The notes beneath the pieces were generated by a model. That model did not search any database and had not been told where the DNA came from. It saw only the letters and a program-made list of their open reading frames with translations. Positions 8,795-17,897 of a DNA stretch of 64,000 nucleotides are shown in pieces. Position 1 is the stretch's first letter. Every line of letters starts with the position of its first letter. A program made the position numbers and the translations under genes. The stretch covers positions 2,985,952 through 3,049,951 of the forward strand of contig NZ_AP022581.1 of the NCBI RefSeq assembly GCF_010731535.1, in the 5' to 3' direction. The DNA is from Mycobacterium lacus. Lineage in GTDB: Bacteria > Actinomycetota > Actinomycetes > Mycobacteriales > Mycobacteriaceae.

Positions 8795-10302
8795 CGCCGG
8801 GCTCCCGGCTGCCGGAAGCTCAGCGCGGCGGCCACCTCGTCGAGACCGGGCGAGGTCCGCCCGGCCAAGTCGGCCAGCGTCCACGCGACCCGCAGAGTGC
8901 GATCCAGGCCGCGGATGCTGAGCAGCCCGCGATCCAGCGCCGCACGCAGCGGTTCCATCGCCGTGCTGGCGGGACGGTATTTCCGGCGCAGCAACGCGCC
9001 GCTGACCTCGGCATTGGTGCGGAAGCCGTGCGGTCGCCAGCGCTGGGCGGCGGCGTCGCGGGCCAGCGCCACCCGGTGGCGCACCCGCTGCGTCGGTTCG
9101 CCGGCCGCGGCGGAGAATGCCCCCGCCCGCACGGGATTCATCTGCACCCGCAGATCCACCCGGTCCATCAGCGGCCCGGACAGCTTGCCCAGGTACCGCC
9201 TCTTGACCGCGGCCGCACAGATGCAGTCTTGTGGATCAGCGGGCGCGCACGGGCACGGATTGGCGGCCAGCACCAGCTGGAACCGGGCCGGGTAACACGC
9301 CACGCCGTCGCGGCGGGCCAGGCGAATCTCGCCGTCTTCCAATGGTGTTCGCAATGCTTCCAGGGCCCTGACACCGACCTCCGCGCACTCGTCGAGGAAC
9401 AGCACCCCGCGGTGTGCCCGGCTGACGGCGCCCGGGCGGGCCATCCCCGAACCTCCACCGACCAGCGCCGCGACGGTCGAACTGTGGTGCGGCGCCACGA
9501 ACGGCGGCCTGGTGATCAACGGCGTGTCCCCCGACAGCAGGCCGGCGACCGAGTGGATCGCGGTGACCTCAAGCGACTCGTCATGCGACAGCGCCGGCAG
9601 CAATCCCGGAAGACGTTGTGCCAGCATCGTTTTGCCCACTCCCGGTGGGCCGGTCAACATCAGATGATGCGCCCCGGCGGCGGCCACCTCGACCGCGAAG
9701 CGCGCTTGCGACTGCCCCACCACATCGGCCAGATCCGCTGACGGCTCCGCGGTCGTGGCCGGCGCGGTGATCCTGTCGTCCAAGCCGGACGACCCGCTGA
9801 GCCAGCACTGCAACTGCCCCAGCGTGCGAACGCCCCAGACGTCGATACCGTCAACCAGGCTGGCCTCGGCCAGGTTGTCCGTCGGGACGACGACCGTCGG
9901 CCAGCCGTCGCGTTTGGCGGCCAGCACGGCGGGCAGGACCCCGCGCACCGGGCGGACCCGCCCGTCCAGTGACAGCTCACCGAGCAGCACGGTTTTCTCC
10001 AGACGGTGCCACGGCTTCTTCCGCTGCGCCGACAACACGGCGGCCGCCAAGGCGCAGTCGTAGACCGAGCCCATTTTCGGCAGCGTCGCCGGCGAGAGTG
10101 CCAGCGTGAGCCGGGCCATGGGCCAGCTGTTGCCGCAATTGGTGACCGCCGCCCGGACCCGGTCGCGCGACTCCTGCAACGCGGCGTCGGGCAGACCCAC
10201 CAGGTGCACACCCGGCAGCCCCGAGGCGATGTCGGCCTCGATCTCCACGGTCTCCCCGTCCAATCCGTGCACCGCGACCGAGAACGCCCGCCCCAACGCC
10301 AT
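8791..10302 (-). CDS. YifB/ComM family Mg-chelatase-like AAA+ ATPase
   Basis: The 503-residue protein begins MALGRAFSVAVHGLDG, with the ribosomal-S5-like N-terminal domain of the family. Walker A (TGPPGVGKTMLAQ) falls near residue 217, and the helicase-like core has LFLDECAEV as Walker B. A C-terminal Mg-chelatase domain includes a Cys-rich segment (NPCPCAPADPQDCIC). Relatives such as ComM are branch-migration helicases used in natural transformation. It lies in an overlapping cluster with yraN upstream and dprA downstream, a DNA-uptake-type grouping. The start is set by ATGA overlap with yraN. Confidence 0.92.
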   Translation of the reverse strand: MALGRAFSVAVHGLDGETVEIEADIASGLPGVHLVGLPDAALQESRDRVRAAVTNCGNSWPMARLTLALSPATLPKMGSVYDCALAAAVLSAQRKKPWHRLEKTVLLGELSLDGRVRPVRGVLPAVLAAKRDGWPTVVVPTDNLAEASLVDGIDVWGVRTLGQLQCWLSGSSGLDDRITAPATTAEPSADLADVVGQSQARFAVEVAAAGAHHLMLTGPPGVGKTMLAQRLPGLLPALSHDESLEVTAIHSVAGLLSGDTPLITRPPFVAPHHSSTVAALVGGGSGMARPGAVSRAHRGVLFLDECAEVGVRALEALRTPLEDGEIRLARRDGVACYPARFQLVLAANPCPCAPADPQDCICAAAVKRRYLGKLSGPLMDRVDLRVQMNPVRAGAFSAAAGEPTQRVRHRVALARDAAAQRWRPHGFRTNAEVSGALLRRKYRPASTAMEPLRAALDRGLLSIRGLDRTLRVAWTLADLAGRTSPGLDEVAAALSFRQPGARR

Positions 10303-10670
10303 CAGCCGATCCCCTGCAGATGCGTGATCTCCGGGGTGCGGCGACGGCCGATCCGCACGCCGATCATGTCGATCCGCACCGCGGACCAGCGCTCGTCCTG
10401 ACCGGCCAGCCACAATGCGGCCAGCCGGCGCAGCCGGCGAACCTTGCGCTCGGTCACTGCGTGCGCCAGCCCCCCGTACCCGTCGCCGGTACGGGTCTTG
10501 ACCTCCACGAATAACACCGTTGCGGTGGCGGTGTCGGAGGCGATCACATCGATTTCGCCGTAGCGGCAGCGCCAGTTGCGGTCCAAGATCCGCAACCCCG
10601 TCCGCGTCAGGTGGTCCACGGCGAGGGCCTCGCCAAACGCTCCCAGCTGGACCCGAGTCAATGTTGTCAT
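10302..10670 (-). CDS. YraN family (UPF0102) endonuclease-fold protein
   Basis: The 122-residue protein has the UPF0102 pattern: GEALAVDHL, then ILDRNWRCRYGEIDVIA, then LFVEVKTRTGDGYGG. This is the D-ExK core of a restriction-endonuclease-like fold. Its substrate is unknown. The ATG at 10670 (MTTLTRVQLG) is preferred over a frame extending to 10700 because family members start near the conserved GAFGEALA. It overlaps the YifB-like gene downstream by four bases and is therefore probably translated together with it. Confidence 0.88.
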   Translation of the reverse strand: MTTLTRVQLGAFGEALAVDHLTRTGLRILDRNWRCRYGEIDVIASDTATATVLFVEVKTRTGDGYGGLAHAVTERKVRRLRRLAALWLAGQDERWSAVRIDMIGVRIGRRRTPEITHLQGIG

Positions 10671-10792
10671 GCTGGCCACCCTGCATGGCCGCACCGACAT
10701 CGGACGCCACCGTCAGCGTCTCACCGACGGGGCAACCACCGGTTATCCCCAGCCGGCGGTCTATGCACAGCCTCGCCGCCGGCACACGGCCG

Positions 10793-11626
10793 CTACACGA
10801 TTCGGTCGGTCCTCGTGTACACGTTCATCGAGTCTTGCCGCAGGAAGGCCACGAGGGTGATCCCGAACTCGTCGGCCAACGAGACGGCCAGCGACGACGG
10901 CGCGGACACCGCGGCAAGGATCGGGATCCCGGCCATCGCCGCCTTCTGGGTCAACTCGAACGAGGCCCGCCCGCTGACCAGCAGCACCGACGCGCCCAGC
11001 GGCAGCCGGTCGTGCTCCACAGCCCAGCCGATGACCTTGTCCACCGCATTGTGCCGGCCGATGTCCTCACGCACGGCGAACATGGTGCCGTCCACCGAAA
11101 ACAGCGCCGCGGCGTGCAACCCACCGGTGCTCGCGAAAACCTTTTGCGCGGAGCTAAGTTGGTCCGGCATTGCCCTGAGCGTGGCGGCGGCGACGGTCGT
11201 CGCGTCCTCGCCGGGTGAGAAACGGCTGATCATCCGCACGGCCTGAAGCGACGCCTTGCCGCAGACCCCGCACGACGACGTGGTGTAGAAGTTGCGGGTG
11301 ACATCAAGACGCGGTGACGCGACGCCGGGCGCCAGTGTCACGTCGAGAACGTTGTATGTGGTGGCTTCCCTGGTAGTGGGGTCCTCATCCGGCCCACCGC
11401 AGGAGCGCGCGATCAGCACATCTTCGCGGTGCCCGATCACCCCTTCGGTGAGCAGAAAGCCTTGCGCGAGCTCGATATCCGAGCCGGGGGTGCGCATGGT
11501 CACCGTGATTGGCGTCCCGTTGACGCGGATCTCCAGCGGCTCCTCGACGACCAGGGTTTCCGGCCGGATGATCGCCTGATCGGCGGACAGATGCTTCACC
11601 CGTCGACGCGCCGTGACGTGTCCCAC
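10793..11626 (-). CDS. fdhD: Formate dehydrogenase accessory sulfurtransferase FdhD
   Basis: The 277-residue protein transfers sulfur to the bis-molybdopterin guanine dinucleotide cofactor before its insertion in formate dehydrogenase. The reactive cysteine pair is visible in [10 protein letters not shown], and the C-terminal half contains the conserved [18 protein letters not shown]. The GTG start at 11626 overlaps the fdhF TAG stop by one base (TAGTG), so the pair is translationally coupled. The length equals the M. tuberculosis protein within one residue. Confidence 0.94.
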   Translation of the reverse strand: MGHVTARRRVKHLSADQAIIRPETLVVEEPLEIRVNGTPITVTMRTPGSDIELAQGFLLTEGVIGHREDVLIARSCGGPDEDPTTREATTYNVLDVTLAPGVASPRLDVTRNFYTTSSCGVCGKASLQAVRMISRFSPGEDATTVAAATLRAMPDQLSSAQKVFASTGGLHAAALFSVDGTMFAVREDIGRHNAVDKVIGWAVEHDRLPLGASVLLVSGRASFELTQKAAMAGIPILAAVSAPSSLAVSLADEFGITLVAFLRQDSMNVYTRTDRIV

Positions 11627-13965
11627 TAAGACGCCGGCTCCACTCGGATGACGATCGCCTTGGACACCGGGGTGTTGGATTTGGCCGCGGTGTGATCGAG
11701 CGGAACCAGCGGATTGGTCTCCGGGTAGTAGGCCGCGGCGTTGCCGACCGGAGTCGAATACGCAACCACCAGAAAGTCTTTCGCCCGCCGTTCTTGCAGG
11801 CGGCCCTCGGCGTCGGTCCACTCCGACACCAAGTCGATGCGGTCGCCCGCGCTCAGGCCCAGCGTGTCGATGTCGGCAGGGTTGATGAACACCACGCGAC
11901 GGCCACCCTTGACCCCGCGATAGCGGTCGTCAAGTCCGTAGATCGTGGTGTTGTACTGGTCGTGGCTGCGCAGTGTCTGCAGCACCAGCCGCCCGGGCGG
12001 CACCGGCTCCCACTCCAACGGGTTGACCGCGAAGTTGGCTTTTCCTGTGCTGGTACGGAATTCGCGAGCGTCGCGCGGCGGGTGGGGCAACTGGAATCCG
12101 TCGGGCGCTCGCACCTTGCGGTTGTAGTCGGTGCAGCCGGGAACCACCGCCGCGATCGCGTCGCGGATCGTGTCGTAGTCGGCGGCGAACCGCTCCCACG
12201 GCACCGGATGCTGCGGCCCCAGCAGCGTGCGGGCCAGCTGACAGACGATCTCCACCTCGCTGCGCACCAGGTCGCTGGGCGGATGCAGGCTGCCGCGCGA
12301 CAAGTGCACCATCGACATCGAATCCTCAACAGACACCAGCTGTTTGCGCCCGCCCCGGATGTCGCGGTCGGTGCGACCCAGCGTCGGCAGGATCAGCGCG
12401 GTGGCCCCGTGGACCAGGTGGCTACGGTTGAGTTTGGTCGAAACCTGCACGGTCAACGCACAACTGCGCAAGGCGTTCTCGGTGACGGCGGTGTCGGGGG
12501 TGGCCGAGGCGAAGTTGCCGCCCATGCCCATAAAGAAGGTGGCCCGCCCGTCGCGCATGGCACGGATCGCGTCGACGGTGTCGAAGCCGTGCTTACGGGG
12601 GCTGACGATGCCGAACTCGCGATCCAGCGACGCCAGGAAGGTCTCGGGCATCTTCTCCCAGATGCCCATCGTGCGGTCGCCCTGCACGTTGGAATGCCCG
12701 CGGACCGGGCACACTCCGGCGCCGGGCTTGCCGATCATGCCGCGCAGCAGCAGCACGTTGGTGATCTCGCCGATGGTGGCGACCGCATGCCGATGCTGGG
12801 TCAGGCCCATCGCCCAGCAGACGACGGTGCGCTGCGACGCCATCAACATCGCGGCGACGCGGTCAAGCTGTGCCCGTTCGATACCGGTGGCGGCCAGCAC
12901 CACGTCGAAGTCGACCGCAAGGGTGCGGCGCCGATACGAGTCGAACCCGGCGCAATGCCGCTCGACGAACGCGTGGTCGATCACGGTGCCCGGGGCGCGG
13001 TCGTCGGCCTCGAGCAGCAGCCGGCCCAGTCCGGCGAACAAAGCCATGTCCCCGCCGAGGCGGATTTGCACGAACTCGTCGGCGATCGGGACGCCATGCC
13101 CCACAACCCCGTGCACCCTCTGCGGATCCTTGAAGCGGATCAACCCGGCCTCGGGCAGGGGATTGACGGCAATGATCTTGGCGCCGTTGGCCTTTGCCTT
13201 CTCCAGCACCGACAGCATCCGCGGGTGGTTGGTGCCCGGGTTTTGCCCCGCGATGACGATCAGATCGGCATGCGCGACGTCGTCGACGGTGACCGATCCC
13301 TTGCCGATGCCGATCGACTCGGTCAGCGCCGAGCCCGACGACTCGTGGCACATGTTGGAGCAGTCGGGCAGGTTGTTGGTGCCAAAGCTGCGAACCATCA
13401 GCTGGTAGCAGAACGCGGCCTCGTTGCTGGTGCGCCCCGACGTGTAGAACACGGCCTGATCCGGGCTGTCCAGGGCATTGAGCCGGTCGGCGATCAGCCG
13501 GTAGGCGGCATCCCAGCCGATCGGCCGGTAGTGATCGTCCCCGGGGCGCACCACCATCGGGTGGGTGAGGCGGCCCTGCTGGGAAAGCCAGTACTCCGGC
13601 CTGGCAGACAACTCGCCGATCGAGTGCCGGGCGAAGAACTCCGGCGTGACCGTGCGCTTGGTGGCCTCCTCGGCAACGGCCTTGGCCCCGTTCTCGCAGA
13701 ACTCGGCCAACTTGCGTCCGCCGTGCTCCTCCGGCCATGCACAGCCAGGGCAGTCGAAGCCGTGGCGCTGATTCAGCCGGGCCAGCGCCGCAGCGGTGCG
13801 CACCGTGCCCATCTGCCGTAGGCCTCGCTGCAGCGATACCACCACCGCCCGTACGCCCGCCGCCACGTGCCTGCGCGGCGAGACCGTCACCGCGTGCTCG
13901 TCGTAGTCGGCGCGGATGTCGCGCGACGCGGCTGACCGCTGAAACCTCACCGCCTCAACGTACAT
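11626..13965 (-). CDS. fdhF: FdhF/YdeP-family molybdopterin oxidoreductase
   Basis: The 779-residue protein is a formate dehydrogenase alpha-subunit-like molybdoenzyme of the YdeP branch. It lacks the complete N-terminal [4Fe-4S] cysteine set of classical FdhF but has CPGCAWPEE near residue 73. The putative metal-ligand cysteine is in [16 protein letters not shown]. Molybdopterin-dinucleotide-binding blocks ([30 protein letters not shown]) follow. YdeP relatives are linked to acid resistance, so formate oxidation itself is not proven. The pairing with fdhD supports a bis-MGD cofactor. Confidence 0.9.
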   Translation of the reverse strand: MYVEAVRFQRSAASRDIRADYDEHAVTVSPRRHVAAGVRAVVVSLQRGLRQMGTVRTAAALARLNQRHGFDCPGCAWPEEHGGRKLAEFCENGAKAVAEEATKRTVTPEFFARHSIGELSARPEYWLSQQGRLTHPMVVRPGDDHYRPIGWDAAYRLIADRLNALDSPDQAVFYTSGRTSNEAAFCYQLMVRSFGTNNLPDCSNMCHESSGSALTESIGIGKGSVTVDDVAHADLIVIAGQNPGTNHPRMLSVLEKAKANGAKIIAVNPLPEAGLIRFKDPQRVHGVVGHGVPIADEFVQIRLGGDMALFAGLGRLLLEADDRAPGTVIDHAFVERHCAGFDSYRRRTLAVDFDVVLAATGIERAQLDRVAAMLMASQRTVVCWAMGLTQHRHAVATIGEITNVLLLRGMIGKPGAGVCPVRGHSNVQGDRTMGIWEKMPETFLASLDREFGIVSPRKHGFDTVDAIRAMRDGRATFFMGMGGNFASATPDTAVTENALRSCALTVQVSTKLNRSHLVHGATALILPTLGRTDRDIRGGRKQLVSVEDSMSMVHLSRGSLHPPSDLVRSEVEIVCQLARTLLGPQHPVPWERFAADYDTIRDAIAAVVPGCTDYNRKVRAPDGFQLPHPPRDAREFRTSTGKANFAVNPLEWEPVPPGRLVLQTLRSHDQYNTTIYGLDDRYRGVKGGRRVVFINPADIDTLGLSAGDRIDLVSEWTDAEGRLQERRAKDFLVVAYSTPVGNAAAYYPETNPLVPLDHTAAKSNTPVSKAIVIRVEPAS

Positions 13966-14014
13966 CCATCGCCAGCCCCACGACTGCTCCGGCCCGACCG
14001 AGCCGTCGGGATCG

Positions 14015-14320
14015 CTATTCCGGCAGCCGCAGCTCGGGCTTTTCGACCTCTTCGATGTTGACGTCCTTGAACGTGACCACCCGCACCTGCTTCACGAAGC
14101 GCGCCGGGCGGTACATGTCCCACACCCAGGCGTCCGCCAGCCGCAGCTCGAAATACACCTCGCCGTCGGCGTTGCGGGGCACCATTTCCACGCTGTTTGC
14201 CAGATAGAAGCGTCGCTCGGTTTCCACCACGTAGCTGAACTGGCCGACGATGTCCTTGTATTCGCGGTACAGCGAGAGCTCCATCTCGGTTTCGTACTTT
14301 TCGAGATCCTCAGCACTCAT
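14015..14320 (-). CDS. DUF2469 family protein
   Basis: This is a 101-residue acidic protein, conserved in actinobacteria and of unknown function (position of Rv2901c). It begins MSAEDLEKYETEMELSLYRE and contains ERRFYLANSVEMV and an aromatic stretch ADAWVWDMYRPARFV. There is no signal peptide or membrane segment. It lies 55 bp downstream of rnhB on the same strand and seems to be the last gene of the rplS-lepB-rnhB-side cluster, suggesting constitutive co-expression. Confidence 0.85.
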   Translation of the reverse strand: MSAEDLEKYETEMELSLYREYKDIVGQFSYVVETERRFYLANSVEMVPRNADGEVYFELRLADAWVWDMYRPARFVKQVRVVTFKDVNIEEVEKPELRLPE

Positions 14321-14375
14321 CTGCCACTCATCTGCTCAGACGTCCTTCTCCCTGCGAATATGCTCGACTTCCCGC

Positions 14376-15179
14376 TCAGGACCCCGCGGGGTCCGGAAGC
14401 CCTCTAGCGACCCGCATCGCCGCCGGGTGGGAAATCTGATCCCATCTTTCCTCACTCGTATTCGCCGTGCTCGCCCGAGGGTCCGGTTTGCATTCGGCCA
14501 CCGTGCGGGTGCTCGATCCGGTTGCCACGCGGCGGACGTTGATGAACGAATAACGGTGCTCGGGGCAGGGACCCAGCCGGGTCAGCGCCGCGCTGTGCGC
14601 GGGGGTGCTGTAGCCCTTGTGCTCGGCGAACCCGTAGCCGGGGTGCTCGGTGTCCATCGCGACCATCAACCGGTCCCGGCTGACTTTGGCCAGCACACTC
14701 GCCGCCGCGATGCAGGAGGCCGCCGCGTCGCCCCCGATCACCGGCAGCGACGGCATCGGCAGTCCGGGAACGCGAAAACCGTCGCTCAGGACATAGCCGG
14801 GACGCACCGAAAGGCCCGCCACCGCACGCCGCATGCCCTCGATGTTGGCCACGTGCACGCCGCGCCGGTCGACCTCGGCCGGCGGGATGAAAACCACGTG
14901 GTAGGCCAGCGCGTAGCGGCAGATCAGCGGGAACAGCTTCTCCCGGGCCTTCTCGGTGAGCTTCTTCGAATCATCGAGGGCAACAAGGCTTTCCAGGCGA
15001 TTCGGCCCCAGCACACAGGCCGCGACCACCAGCGGGCCCGCGCAGGCGCCACGACCCACCTCGTCCACCCCGGCCACCGGCCCCAAACCACTGCGGTGCA
15101 GCGCGGACTCCAGGGTGCGCATCCCCCGCAAACCCCCAGATTTACGGATCACCGTCCGCGGCGGCCACGTGGTGGCCAT
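14376..15179 (-). CDS. rnhB: Ribonuclease HII
   Basis: The 267-residue enzyme cleaves the RNA strand of RNA-DNA hybrids and removes single ribonucleotides from DNA. The active-site signature [15 protein letters not shown] is at residues 37-51 (Asp39, Glu40). The later catalytic aspartates lie in [11 protein letters not shown] and VSRDR. The ATG at 15179 comes two bases after the lepB stop and matches the known [16 protein letters not shown] start; the frame upstream inside lepB is excluded. A 30-40 residue polar C-terminal tail is of the mycobacterial type. Confidence 0.95.
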   Translation of the reverse strand: MATTWPPRTVIRKSGGLRGMRTLESALHRSGLGPVAGVDEVGRGACAGPLVVAACVLGPNRLESLVALDDSKKLTEKAREKLFPLICRYALAYHVVFIPPAEVDRRGVHVANIEGMRRAVAGLSVRPGYVLSDGFRVPGLPMPSLPVIGGDAAASCIAAASVLAKVSRDRLMVAMDTEHPGYGFAEHKGYSTPAHSAALTRLGPCPEHRYSFINVRRVATGSSTRTVAECKPDPRASTANTSEERWDQISHPAAMRVARGLPDPAGS

Positions 15180-15181
15180 GG

Positions 15182-16048
15182 CTACTGACCCTGCTGGGGG
15201 TTCACGGAACCCACACCGCGCCATCGCGTCGGTGGCCAAACGATGAACCTGGCCTTACCGATGACGTTGCCCACCGGCACGGTTCCCGGGTTCGGATCAC
15301 CGGTGCACAGGATGCCCTTCAATGCCTCGGCCGGGCTGCTGGCGCAGTGGGCGCGCGAATCCGCCGAGTGCGTCCGGTTATCGCCCATCACCCACAGTCG
15401 ACCCTGCGGCACGGTGACCGGCCCGAACTCGCTGCCCAGGCACGGGTACACCGACGGGTCGGCCATCATGGTGCCGGGATTCAGGTATGGCTCCTTGAGC
15501 GGCTTGCCGTTGACCGTCAAGCCGGAGTCGGACCGGCATTCAACCGTCTGGCCCCCAACCGCGATGACGCGCTTGACCAGGTCGTTCTCGTCGGGAGGCA
15601 CGAAACCGATGAACGACAGCGCGTTCTGCAACAAGCGCAGCGCGGTGTTGGGTGAGCGGATCGATTTGTAACCGACGTTCCACGACGGCGGGCCCCTGAA
15701 GACAATGACATCGCCGGGCCGCGGTGAGCCGAAGCGGTAACTGAGTTTGTCCACCATGATGCGGTCGCCGACGCAGCCCGAACACCCGTGCAGCGTGGGC
15801 TCCATCGACTCCGAGGGGATCAGGTACGGACGCGCGACAAACGTCAACATGACGTAGTAGAGCACCACCGCGATCACCGCCAGGATCGCGAGTTCCCGCA
15901 GCGTGGATTTCTTGTCGGGCTCCGGCTTATCCTCGTGGGCTGCCGCAGGTGCCTCTTCGGGTGCCGTTTCGGCGGCGGCGGGGTCGCGGGTAGAGACCTT
16001 CGGCTCCGACTGACCAGCGTCGGACTGGGGCTCAGATGGGTCGGTCAC
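15182..16048 (-). CDS. lepB: Signal peptidase I
   Basis: The 288-residue membrane-bound leader peptidase has a 48-residue acidic cytoplasmic tail and a single transmembrane segment at about 51-70. The catalytic Ser81 ([10 protein letters not shown]) and general-base Lys159 ([11 protein letters not shown]) follow, then the C-terminal motif [11 protein letters not shown]. It removes signal peptides from Sec and Tat substrates on the outer face of the membrane. Adjacent genes are rplS upstream and rnhB downstream, as in most actinobacteria. Confidence 0.96.
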   Translation of the reverse strand: MTDPSEPQSDAGQSEPKVSTRDPAAAETAPEEAPAAAHEDKPEPDKKSTLRELAILAVIAVVLYYVMLTFVARPYLIPSESMEPTLHGCSGCVGDRIMVDKLSYRFGSPRPGDVIVFRGPPSWNVGYKSIRSPNTALRLLQNALSFIGFVPPDENDLVKRVIAVGGQTVECRSDSGLTVNGKPLKEPYLNPGTMMADPSVYPCLGSEFGPVTVPQGRLWVMGDNRTHSADSRAHCASSPAEALKGILCTGDPNPGTVPVGNVIGKARFIVWPPTRWRGVGSVNPQQGQ

Positions 16049-16121
16049 CAGATCAGCGTAGCCAGCACAATTCGCGGCTTAGCAGGGCGAGGCGAGCCGG
16101 GCGCCGCCCAGGTCTGCGCAC

Positions 16122-16463
16122 TCAGCGCTTCTCCTTGATCTTGGCCTTCTTGCCTCGGAGTTCGCGCAGGTAGTAGAGCTTCGCGCGGCGGACATCGCCA
16201 CGGGTCACCACCTCGATGTGGTCGATGTTCGGCGAATGCACCGGGAAGGTCCGCTCGACGCCGACACCGTAGCTCTCCTTGCGCACCGTGAACGTCTCGC
16301 GGATACCTCCGCCCTGCCGGCGGATCACCACGCCCTTGAACACCTGGATGCGCTCCTTGGCGCCCTCAATCACCTTGACGTGCACGTTGATGGTGTCGCC
16401 CGGGCTGAAGGCCGGGATGTCGTCGCGCAGCGACGCCTTATCGACGAAGTCCAGCCTGTTCAT
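16122..16463 (-). CDS. rplS: 50S ribosomal protein L19
   Basis: The 113-residue protein starts [19 protein letters not shown] and shows the L19 core [20 protein letters not shown] and the basic C-terminus [12 protein letters not shown]19 lies at the 30S-50S interface. The ATG at 16463 has a GGAAG ribosome-binding site 10 bases upstream; a longer frame to 16730 has no family support. It is probably the first gene of the rplS-lepB-rnhB transcript. Confidence 0.97.
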   Translation of the reverse strand: MNRLDFVDKASLRDDIPAFSPGDTINVHVKVIEGAKERIQVFKGVVIRRQGGGIRETFTVRKESYGVGVERTFPVHSPNIDHIEVVTRGDVRRAKLYYLRELRGKKAKIKEKR

Positions 16464-16858
16464 TGGAGTCGCACTTCCTCGCGGTCGCGGCTCGGTAGCT
16501 GCCCACACGAGGGTGAGGGCGATTACCAAGCCGATGGATTCGGGCTTCTGGGCGTGCCTCACAGCGGGCGGGAAGCGGCCCGACCGGCCGACAACCGCTG
16601 GAGACAACTGGTCAATTGTGCCAGACAGTCCGCAGGCAGTGAAAATCACAGGAGGTCGAGGTGGTTCGTGCCCGACAGAAAGCGCTGCCGAATGGTACAT
16701 ATGACTGGGGTCAAACCTGAATAGGGTCAAACCTGAATGAGGTCAAACGTGAATGGGGTCAAACCGCGCGAGTCGAACCCGAACCTAGCGTGACGCCCGG
16801 GCAGATGGCAATGCGGCCGCCCAGATAACACGATGTCGGAGGATGCCGGAGGAGAGGG
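16464..16858. other. 395-bp divergent intergenic region between rplS and lppW
   Basis: This region must hold the promoters of both rplS (leftward) and lppW (rightward). I see no gene. Its one striking element is the set of four 16-bp repeats at 16709-16770. The long leftward frame that runs through it is considered non-coding because L19 has a fixed start. Confidence 0.6.
16709..16770 (+). repeat. Four tandem 16-bp repeats (GGTCAAAC...)
   Basis: The octamer GGTCAAAC starts at 16709, 16725, 16741 and 16757, an exact 16-bp period. The following bases are CTGAATAG, CTGAATGA, GTGAATGG and CGCGCGAG, so the first three units are close copies and the fourth keeps only the octamer. The array lies about 90 bp before the lppW start and about 250 bp before rplS. 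A repeated operator or a minisatellite are both possible. Confidence 0.8.
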
Positions 16859-17815
16859 ATGCGAGCCCGGCCACTGTCACTGCTCACCGCCGCAGCCGCG
16901 GCGGCGCTGATCGTGGTGGCCGGGTGCGAGGCGAAGGTAGCGGCAAAAGTATCCGGGGCATCCCGCACGCCGGACCGCCACCCGTCTCAACTGCAACTAC
17001 AACCGCAACCCCAGCTGGTTGATCTGCTGCTGCGGGTCATCTCCGCACCAGGCCAGCCGATGCAGTCACTGCCGAACGCCGCGCTGCGCGGAGTGCAGGC
17101 GCGCATTCAACAGGCAACCGACGAAGCCGCTGCCAGTGGAGCCACCCTTGCGGTGGCCATCCTCGATCGGGCCACCCACCAGCTGGTCTCCAATGGCAAC
17201 ACCCAGATCATCGCCACCGCGTCGGTGGCCAAGCTCTTCATCGCCGACCAGCTGCTGCTGCAGGAATCCGAAGGCCGGACCACGCTGTCCCCCGAGGACC
17301 ACCAGGCATTGGACATCATGCTGCGGTCATCTGACGACGGCGCCGCGGAAAGATTCTGGGGCCTGGACGGCGGCGACGCCATCATCACTGCGGTCGCGAA
17401 CCGGTACGGACTGTCGTCGACCATGCCGCCTAGCGACGGGCGGTGGTGGAACACGATCAGCTCGGCGTCTGACCTGATCCGTTACTACGACATGCTGCTC
17501 GATGGGTCGGGCGGGCTCCCCCGGGAGCGGGCCGGCATCATTTTCGACGACCTGGCGCGCTCCACCCCAACCGGAGTCGACGGCTACCCGCAGCGGTTCG
17601 GCATCCCGGACGGTCTGTACGCCGAACAGGTGGCGGTCAAGCAGGGCTGGATGTGCTGCATCGGCAACGACTGGATGCACCTGTCGACCGGGGTGATCGG
17701 GGCGGACCGCCGCTACATCATGGTGATCGAGTCGCTGCAACCCTCCGACGACGCCACCGCGCGGGCGACAATCACCCAAGCGGTCAAGACCATATTTCCC
17801 AACGGTCGAATCTGA
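16859..17815 (+). CDS. lppW: Lipoprotein with beta-lactamase/serine hydrolase-like fold (LppW)
   Basis: The 318-residue exported lipoprotein has a signal sequence ending in the lipobox VVAGC, with the lipidated Cys23. A class A beta-lactamase-like domain follows: the SxxK motif is Ser122-Val-Ala-Lys125 (TASVAKLFIAD). The second motif is SSDDG instead of SDN, and the KTG position reads KQG. It may therefore be a non-canonical or inactive serine hydrolase. The ATG is preceded by GGAGGAGAGG. It corresponds by position to Rv2905. A hairpin terminator follows, between it and trmD. Confidence 0.88.
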   Translation: MRARPLSLLTAAAAAALIVVAGCEAKVAAKVSGASRTPDRHPSQLQLQPQPQLVDLLLRVISAPGQPMQSLPNAALRGVQARIQQATDEAAASGATLAVAILDRATHQLVSNGNTQIIATASVAKLFIADQLLLQESEGRTTLSPEDHQALDIMLRSSDDGAAERFWGLDGGDAIITAVANRYGLSSTMPPSDGRWWNTISSASDLIRYYDMLLDGSGGLPRERAGIIFDDLARSTPTGVDGYPQRFGIPDGLYAEQVAVKQGWMCCIGNDWMHLSTGVIGADRRYIMVIESLQPSDDATARATITQAVKTIFPNGRI

Positions 17816-17840
17816 CCGGCGCCACTGGCTCGCGAGCGGC

Positions 17841-17882
17841 CGCAAAAGCCCCCAAACTGGCCCAATTCAGGGTGCTTTTGCG
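17841..17882. terminator. Bidirectional hairpin between lppW and trmD
   Basis: A 9-bp perfect inverted repeat, CGCAAAAGC (17841-17849) and GCTTTTGCG (17874-17882), encloses a 24-base spacer. It lies 26 bp after the lppW stop. Before the insertion sequence arrived it would have been just downstream of the convergent trmD gene too, so it fits a shared terminator for the two converging genes. The IS now separates it from trmD. Confidence 0.5.
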
Positions 17883-17897
17883 TCTTCTCGCCGGTCC

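Noticed and set aside
10741..10760. TTATCCCCA near 10742 as a second DnaA-like box
   Set aside because: Two mismatches from the consensus and isolated.
12863..13738. Long antisense and shifted frames inside fdhF and smc (for example 11692-13821 plus)
   Set aside because: They are Arg/Ala/Gly-rich shadows expected in high-GC coding DNA and show no domain.
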